Part shown: one piece after another, positions 14,426 through 16,816 of the stretch
Numbering within the stretch: position 1 is the first letter of the stretch
How the letters are laid out: each line of letters opens with the position of its first letter
NCBI GenBank assembly: GCA_045631225.1
Contig: JAZQUG010000039.1
Span: 1-16,816, forward strand
DNA: 16,816 nucleotides
Origin: Fimenecus sp045631225
GTDB taxonomy: Bacteria > Bacillota > Clostridia > Oscillospirales > Acutalibacteraceae
Direction: 5' to 3'
Made by a program: the position numbers and the translations under genes
The notes under the pieces: generated by a model
Databases searched by the model: none
What the model was told of the DNA's origin: nothing
What the model saw: the letters and a program-made list of their open reading frames with translations, nothing else

Positions 14426-14519
14426 ATAAAATAACAGATTGTTTTAATCCTAATCTTTTCGCAGTGAAACATTACCTTTTCTTATTGAAGAAAAAGCTAA
14501 AGTAACGATATTCAACTGC
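14411..14519 (-). promoter_or_regulatory. Translation-dependent attenuator of the aromatic operon (segments 1, 2 and 3)
   Basis: Segment 1 is GCAGTTGAA (14511-14519), inside the leader gene just before its Tyr/Phe codons. Segment 2 is TGTTTCACTG (14462-14471), starting at the base after the leader stop codon. Segment 3 is CAGTGAAACA (14412-14421), the 5' part of the terminator. Segments 2 and 3 pair perfectly over 10 bp (antiterminator). Segments 1 and 2 pair over 8 bp with one bulged U. Expected logic: a ribosome stalled for charged tRNA-Tyr or tRNA-Phe covers 1, so 2:3 forms and transcription continues. A ribosome at the stop codon covers 2, so the terminator forms. Without translation, 1:2 forms and the terminator is again free. 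Confidence 0.85.
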
Positions 14520-14537
14520 AAAATTGATTATTCTCAT
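14472..14537 (-). CDS. Phe/Tyr-rich leader peptide (21 residues) controlling the aromatic operon
   Basis: The minus-strand reading gives MRIINFAVEYRYF followed by SFFFNKKR, then TAA. Seven of 21 residues are aromatic: F6, Y10, Y12, F13, F15, F16 and F17. There is no Trp. AGAGG (14546-14550) stands 8 nt before the ATG, and a promoter lies 32 nt upstream, so it should be translated. Its stop codon touches the antiterminator segment. The design matches leader peptides such as E. coli PheL, whose amino acid content senses the pathway's end products; the peptide itself probably has no function after synthesis. It controls tyrA and the six genes behind it. It would be missed by annotation with a length cut-off. 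Confidence 0.85.
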   Translation of the reverse strand: MRIINFAVEYRYFSFFFNKKR

Positions 14538-14568
14538 AAATACAACCTCTGTTTATTTGTTGAATTTG

Positions 14569-14597
14569 ATTTTAGCACTATACAAATTCAATGTCAA
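14569..14597 (-). promoter_or_regulatory. Sigma-A promoter of the aromatic operon
   Basis: On the minus strand: TTGACA (14592-14597), a 17-bp spacer ending in TGC (extended -10), then TAAAAT (14569-14574). Transcription should start near 14562, 25 nt before the leader peptide ATG. Confidence 0.85.
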
Positions 14598-14666
14598 TAG
14601 TTTACAGTGAAAAAGTTTTAATAATTTAGTGCAGTAAAGATATAATGATTATATAAACAAAGCGGT

Positions 14667-14786
14667 GTTTGTAGGGATGATACACCATCTAGGGTGGAGC
14701 TTAATATTGCCTTCACCCACTGAGAGGAAGGTAACACGAGCAAAGTGAGTGACGATAAGGGGTATAAAAAAATCATCCCAACAAAC
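14667..14786. repeat. 120-bp element with 15-bp inverted ends, MITE-like or structured repeat
   Basis: The left end GTTTGTAGGGATGAT (14667-14681) and the right end ATCATCCCAACAAAC (14772-14786) are inverted copies with 14 of 15 bases matching. Inside there is a further 8-bp stem, GGGTGGAG (14692-14699) with CTTCACCC (14711-14718), one G-U pair. No convincing coding frame or clear target-site duplication is seen. The ends resemble, from memory, dispersed intergenic repeats of gut Firmicutes. Upstream of it, 14598-14666 holds nothing I can assign. Confidence 0.55.
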
Positions 14787-14808
14787 TATAATTTGACAGA
14801 CACACAGG

Positions 14809-14827
14809 ATTGCGGAAAAAGAACCAA
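14809..14827. repeat. Extra partial unit of the dispersed repeat
   Basis: ATTGCGGAAAAAGAACCAA is 17/19 identical to 261-279 and near-identical to 14916-14934. In this interval the unit therefore occurs on both sides of the AAATTGAGTTATT block. Confidence 0.55.
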
Positions 14828-14834
14828 AACACAG

Positions 14835-14947
14835 AAATTGAGTTATTTTTTCGTTAGGCAATCTTGTCGAAACGAAGGTGTATTTATTTATACATCAAGT
14901 TGAGAACAAGGAAGCATAACGGAAAAAGAACCAATTTCCAAAAAAGT
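14835..14947. repeat. Dispersed intergenic repeat, copy 2 (113 bp)
   Basis: This is the partner of 181-293, with the same order of blocks, same orientation on the given strand and same 113-bp length. The middle section differs: copy 1 has a terminator hairpin there, and this copy has none. It ends just before the rimP -35. Confidence 0.6.
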
Positions 14948-14949
14948 GC

Positions 14950-14978
14950 TTGATTTTTTACGTATTATATGGTATTAT
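14950..14978 (+). promoter_or_regulatory. Probable sigma-A promoter of rimP-nusA-ylxR
   Basis: TTGATT (14950-14955), a 17-bp spacer ending in TGG (extended -10), then TATTAT (14973-14978). It lies about 105 nt upstream of rimP and would place the 15006-15029 hairpin in the leader. Confidence 0.65.
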
Positions 14979-15005
14979 TTGTTACGTAAGAATATCCGTA
15001 AGTTC

Positions 15006-15029
15006 AGAGAGTGGGGTGACCCGCTCTCT
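15006..15029 (+). promoter_or_regulatory. Stable GUGA-loop hairpin in the rimP leader
   Basis: AGAGAGTGGG (15006-15015) pairs with CCCGCTCTCT (15020-15029), ten pairs with one U-G, closed by a GUGA tetraloop of the GNRA type. Only TTGAATTTAT follows, so it is not a standard terminator. From memory, a similar hairpin often precedes rimP in Firmicutes. It may be a site for autoregulation, processing or protein binding. Confidence 0.65.
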
Positions 15030-15082
15030 TGAATTTATATGGACTTTTTTAATTGACAATTTAATATTTATAGGAGGTTTTT

Positions 15083-15562
15083 ATGAAAAAAAACACCGCC
15101 TCAATAGTATGGGATATTGCCCAGCCTATTGCAGAAGAATTAGGTCTCATTTTATGGGACGTAAAATTCGTTAAGGAAGGTGCCAGATGGTATCTTCGAA
15201 TCACTATCGACAAGGAAGATGGTGTAACTATTGACGATTGCGTTGATATGCACCACGCTATTGATGGTCCTTTAGATGAAGCTGACCCTATTGAACAGGC
15301 TTACAATCTTCAGGTACAGTCCCCCGGTATCGAACGTGAACTTTGCCGTGACTTTCATTTTGAATGTTATTTAGGTGAAAAAATTCAGGTCAGACTTATC
15401 AAAGCTTTTGAAGGCAAGAGAGAGTACAAAGGTATTCTCATCGACTACGATAACGACAGCGTTACAATTGCTATTGATGAAGAAACTGAAATGAACATAT
15501 TAAAGAAGGAAGCATCTTGGATTAAGGCTGACGATTTCGAAGGAATCGGCAATATTGACTAA
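15083..15562 (+). CDS. rimP: Ribosome maturation factor RimP
   Basis: This cytoplasmic protein helps mature the 30S subunit. The 159-residue product has the two-domain RimP layout. The N-terminal alpha/beta domain contains LILWDVKFVKEGARWYLRITID and IDDCVDMHHAIDGPLDE. The family signature VQSPGIERELCRDFHF follows at about residue 90, and then an SH3-like C-terminal domain from about residue 100. AGGAGG lies 7 nt before the ATG. It opens the rimP-nusA-ylxR cluster, an order widespread in Firmicutes and usually continued by infB and rbfA. It is transcribed away from the aromatic operon. Confidence 0.95.
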   Translation: MKKNTASIVWDIAQPIAEELGLILWDVKFVKEGARWYLRITIDKEDGVTIDDCVDMHHAIDGPLDEADPIEQAYNLQVQSPGIERELCRDFHFECYLGEKIQVRLIKAFEGKREYKGILIDYDNDSVTIAIDEETEMNILKKEASWIKADDFEGIGNID

Positions 15563-15593
15563 TCCAAATCATTAATAGGAGGTTTTATAGAAA

Positions 15594-16643
15594 ATGAATA
15601 AAGAATTTTTTGAAGCAGTCGCGTTGATGGAAAAGGAAAAAGGTATTCAGGCTGACTACCTTTATGAAAAAATCAGCGAAGCAATCGTTAAGGCTGCAAG
15701 AAAAGACTACAACAACAAGGAAATCGTTGCTTGCACAATCAATCCTGAAAAGTATGAAATCAGAGTTTTCCTCAACCTTAACATTGTTGACGAAATCATG
15801 GATGAAGACACAGACATTCTTCTTGAGGATGCAGTGAAATACAGAGCAGATGCACAAGTAGGTGAAACTCTCGAAATCGACCTTGACACAATGCAGTTCG
15901 GCAGAATTGCAGCACAGACAGCAAAGCATGTTATCCGTCAGGGTATCAAGGATGCAGAACGTGGTCAGGTAATCAAAGACTTCCAATCAAAGACAAAGGA
16001 CCTTGTTACTGCAAAGGTTGGCAGAATTGACCCTGTTACAGGAAATGTTACTCTTGAAATCGGTAAAGGTACAGCAGTTCTTCCTAAGGGTGAACAAGTT
16101 CCTGGTGAAATATTCACAGAAGGACAGCTTATCAAGGTTTATATCAGTGATGTTAAGGAAACAACAAGAGGTCCGAGCATTATGATTTCAAGAACTCATT
16201 CTGGTCTTGTAAGAAGACTCTTTGAGCAGGAAGTTCCTGAAATTTATGACGGCGTCGTTGCAATTCACTCTGTTTCCCGTGAAGCAGGTGTCAGAACAAA
16301 GATGGCAGTCAGCAGCACAGACGAAAATGTTGACCCAATCGGTTCATGTATCGGTCAGCGTGGTGCTCGTGTTAACAACATTGTTGAGGTTCTTGGTGGA
16401 GAAAAGATTGACATTGTTAAGTACAGCGAAGACCCTGCACAGTTTATTGCTGCTGCACTTGCTCCTGCAAATGTTCTCGGTGTTGAAATCATCGATGCAG
16501 AAGCAAAATCATGTCAGGTTACAGTTCCTGACCATCAGTTATCTCTCGCAATCGGTAACAAGGGCTTGAATGCAAAGCTTGCCGCAAAACTTACAGGTTG
16601 GAAAATCGACATCAAACCTGAAAGTGGTTTCTACGAGGGCTAA
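15594..16643 (+). CDS. nusA: Transcription termination/antitermination factor NusA
   Basis: NusA binds RNA polymerase and nascent RNA and modulates pausing, termination and antitermination. The 349-residue protein has the short form usual in Firmicutes: an N-terminal polymerase-binding domain (about 1-130), an S1 domain (about 135-200), KH1 with IGQRGARVNNIVEVLGGEKIDIV (from about 250) and KH2 with LAIGNKGLNAKLAAKLTGWKI near the C-terminus. It lacks the acidic C-terminal repeats of the E. coli protein. AGGAGG is about 14 nt before the ATG. It starts 31 nt after rimP and precedes ylxR by 29 nt. Its role in pausing bears on both the ZTP and the tyrA attenuators in this window. Confidence 0.97.
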   Translation: MNKEFFEAVALMEKEKGIQADYLYEKISEAIVKAARKDYNNKEIVACTINPEKYEIRVFLNLNIVDEIMDEDTDILLEDAVKYRADAQVGETLEIDLDTMQFGRIAAQTAKHVIRQGIKDAERGQVIKDFQSKTKDLVTAKVGRIDPVTGNVTLEIGKGTAVLPKGEQVPGEIFTEGQLIKVYISDVKETTRGPSIMISRTHSGLVRRLFEQEVPEIYDGVVAIHSVSREAGVRTKMAVSSTDENVDPIGSCIGQRGARVNNIVEVLGGEKIDIVKYSEDPAQFIAAALAPANVLGVEIIDAEAKSCQVTVPDHQLSLAIGNKGLNAKLAAKLTGWKIDIKPESGFYEG

Positions 16644-16672
16644 TCACTATTAAGATAAAAGGAGATGAAATC

Positions 16673-16816
16673 GTGAAGCAGAAGAAAATTCCAATGCGAA
16701 GATGCAATGGTTGTAATGAACAAAAGCCTAAAAACGAACTCATCAGAGTTGTCAGAAGTCCTGAGGGCGAAATTAGTCTTGACCTTAAAGGCAAAGCATC
16801 AGGCAGAGGCGCATAT
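16673..16816 (+). CDS. ylxR: YlxR-family RNA-binding protein, 5' part (runs off the right edge)
   Basis: The first 48 codons read on to the window end without a stop. The product starts MKQKKIPMRRCNGCNEQKPK and continues to KASGRGAY. The RRCNGC motif near the N-terminus and the GRGAY block are the YlxR (DUF448) signature; members are small putative nucleic-acid-binding proteins encoded between nusA and infB. The start is GTG at 16673, with AAAGGAG 8 nt upstream. The nearer-looking ATG at 16665 meets TGA after three codons. Position after nusA supports the call. Confidence 0.9.
   Translation, partial: MKQKKIPMRRCNGCNEQKPKNELIRVVRSPEGEISLDLKGKASGRGAY

Noticed and set aside
14358..14597. T-box riboswitch for tRNA-Tyr or tRNA-Phe upstream of tyrA
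   Set aside because: No T-box sequence of the TGGNACCGCG type and no long stem I with a specifier loop. The leader is too short, and the 2:3 and 3:4 pairings are fully explained by the leader-peptide attenuator.
14649..14861. Possible 70-residue minus-strand protein in the divergent interval
   Set aside because: No ribosome binding site or recognisable domain. It spans the inverted-repeat element and the dispersed repeat, and its composition is what chance would give.
15053..15082. Second rimP promoter starting at TTGACA (15053-15058)
   Set aside because: A -10 box at proper spacing would fall on the ribosome binding site and start codon, where the bases do not match.
16665..16676. Three-codon mini-frame (ATG AAA TCG TGA) overlapping the ylxR GTG
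   Set aside because: It is simply the spacer between the AAAGGAG site and the GTG start; nothing suggests it is translated as a regulator.
1..16816. CRISPR array, tRNA, rRNA, prophage or insertion-sequence transposase
   Set aside because: No regularly spaced repeats, no cloverleaf or rRNA-like segments and no transposase or phage proteins were recognised in the window.

Overview
The window reads as the chromosome of a low-GC Gram-positive anaerobe of the class Clostridia, probably a gut-type relative of the Ruminococcaceae/Oscillospiraceae. This placement is inferred from the AT-rich composition, strong AGGAGG and GGTGAT ribosome binding sites, the PFL/formyl-THF metabolism, intracellular GH30/GH43 enzymes, a short Firmicute-type NusA, and the rimP-nusA-ylxR order. 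It cannot be named to species from sequence alone. Nothing suggests a phage, plasmid or CRISPR locus.

Layout. On the minus strand, from the left edge: the first 16 codons of alaS with their promoter (1-114); an intergenic stretch with a dispersed repeat and the fhs terminator (115-283); the one-carbon/fermentation operon pflB-pflA-fhs (4980 down to 284), headed by a near-perfect promoter and a ZTP (pfl-motif) riboswitch with its own terminator (5011-5173); a glycan operon GH30-GNAT-GH43 (8032 down to 5180); and a seven-gene aromatic amino acid operon tyrA-aroB-aroA-aroC-chorismate mutase-aroE/aroK fusion-aroQ (14357 down to 8198), with a terminator at 8164-8183. On the plus strand, diverging from tyrA, are rimP, nusA and the start of ylxR (15083-16816). 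The 14.60-15.08 kb divergent interval holds a 120-bp element with inverted ends, a second copy of the dispersed repeat, the rimP promoter and a stable GUGA-loop hairpin.

The most interesting item is the leader of the aromatic operon. Between a good promoter (14569-14597) and tyrA there is a 21-codon leader peptide gene (14537 down to 14472) containing the run YRYFSFFF, seven aromatic residues in all. It is followed directly by three further pairing segments. Segment 2 (14462-14471) starts at the base after the stop codon and is a perfect 10-bp complement of segment 3. Segment 3 is also the 5' arm of an intrinsic terminator (3:4). Segment 1, just before the Tyr/Phe codons, can pair with segment 2. 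All parts of a classical ribosome-stalling attenuator are present and in the right geometry, in a phylum where T-boxes or RNA-binding proteins usually do this job.

How the genes work together. PflB/PflA make acetyl-CoA and formate from pyruvate. Fhs loads formate onto tetrahydrofolate, and ZTP, the alarmone of 10-formyl-THF shortage, would switch the operon on. The aromatic operon converts DAHP to chorismate and prephenate, and on to the tyrosine branch. DAHP synthase and prephenate dehydratase are not in the window. The glycan operon encodes cytoplasmic enzymes probably acting on imported arabinose- or galactose-containing oligosaccharides. It ends only 6 bp before the pfl promoter, with no terminator of its own.
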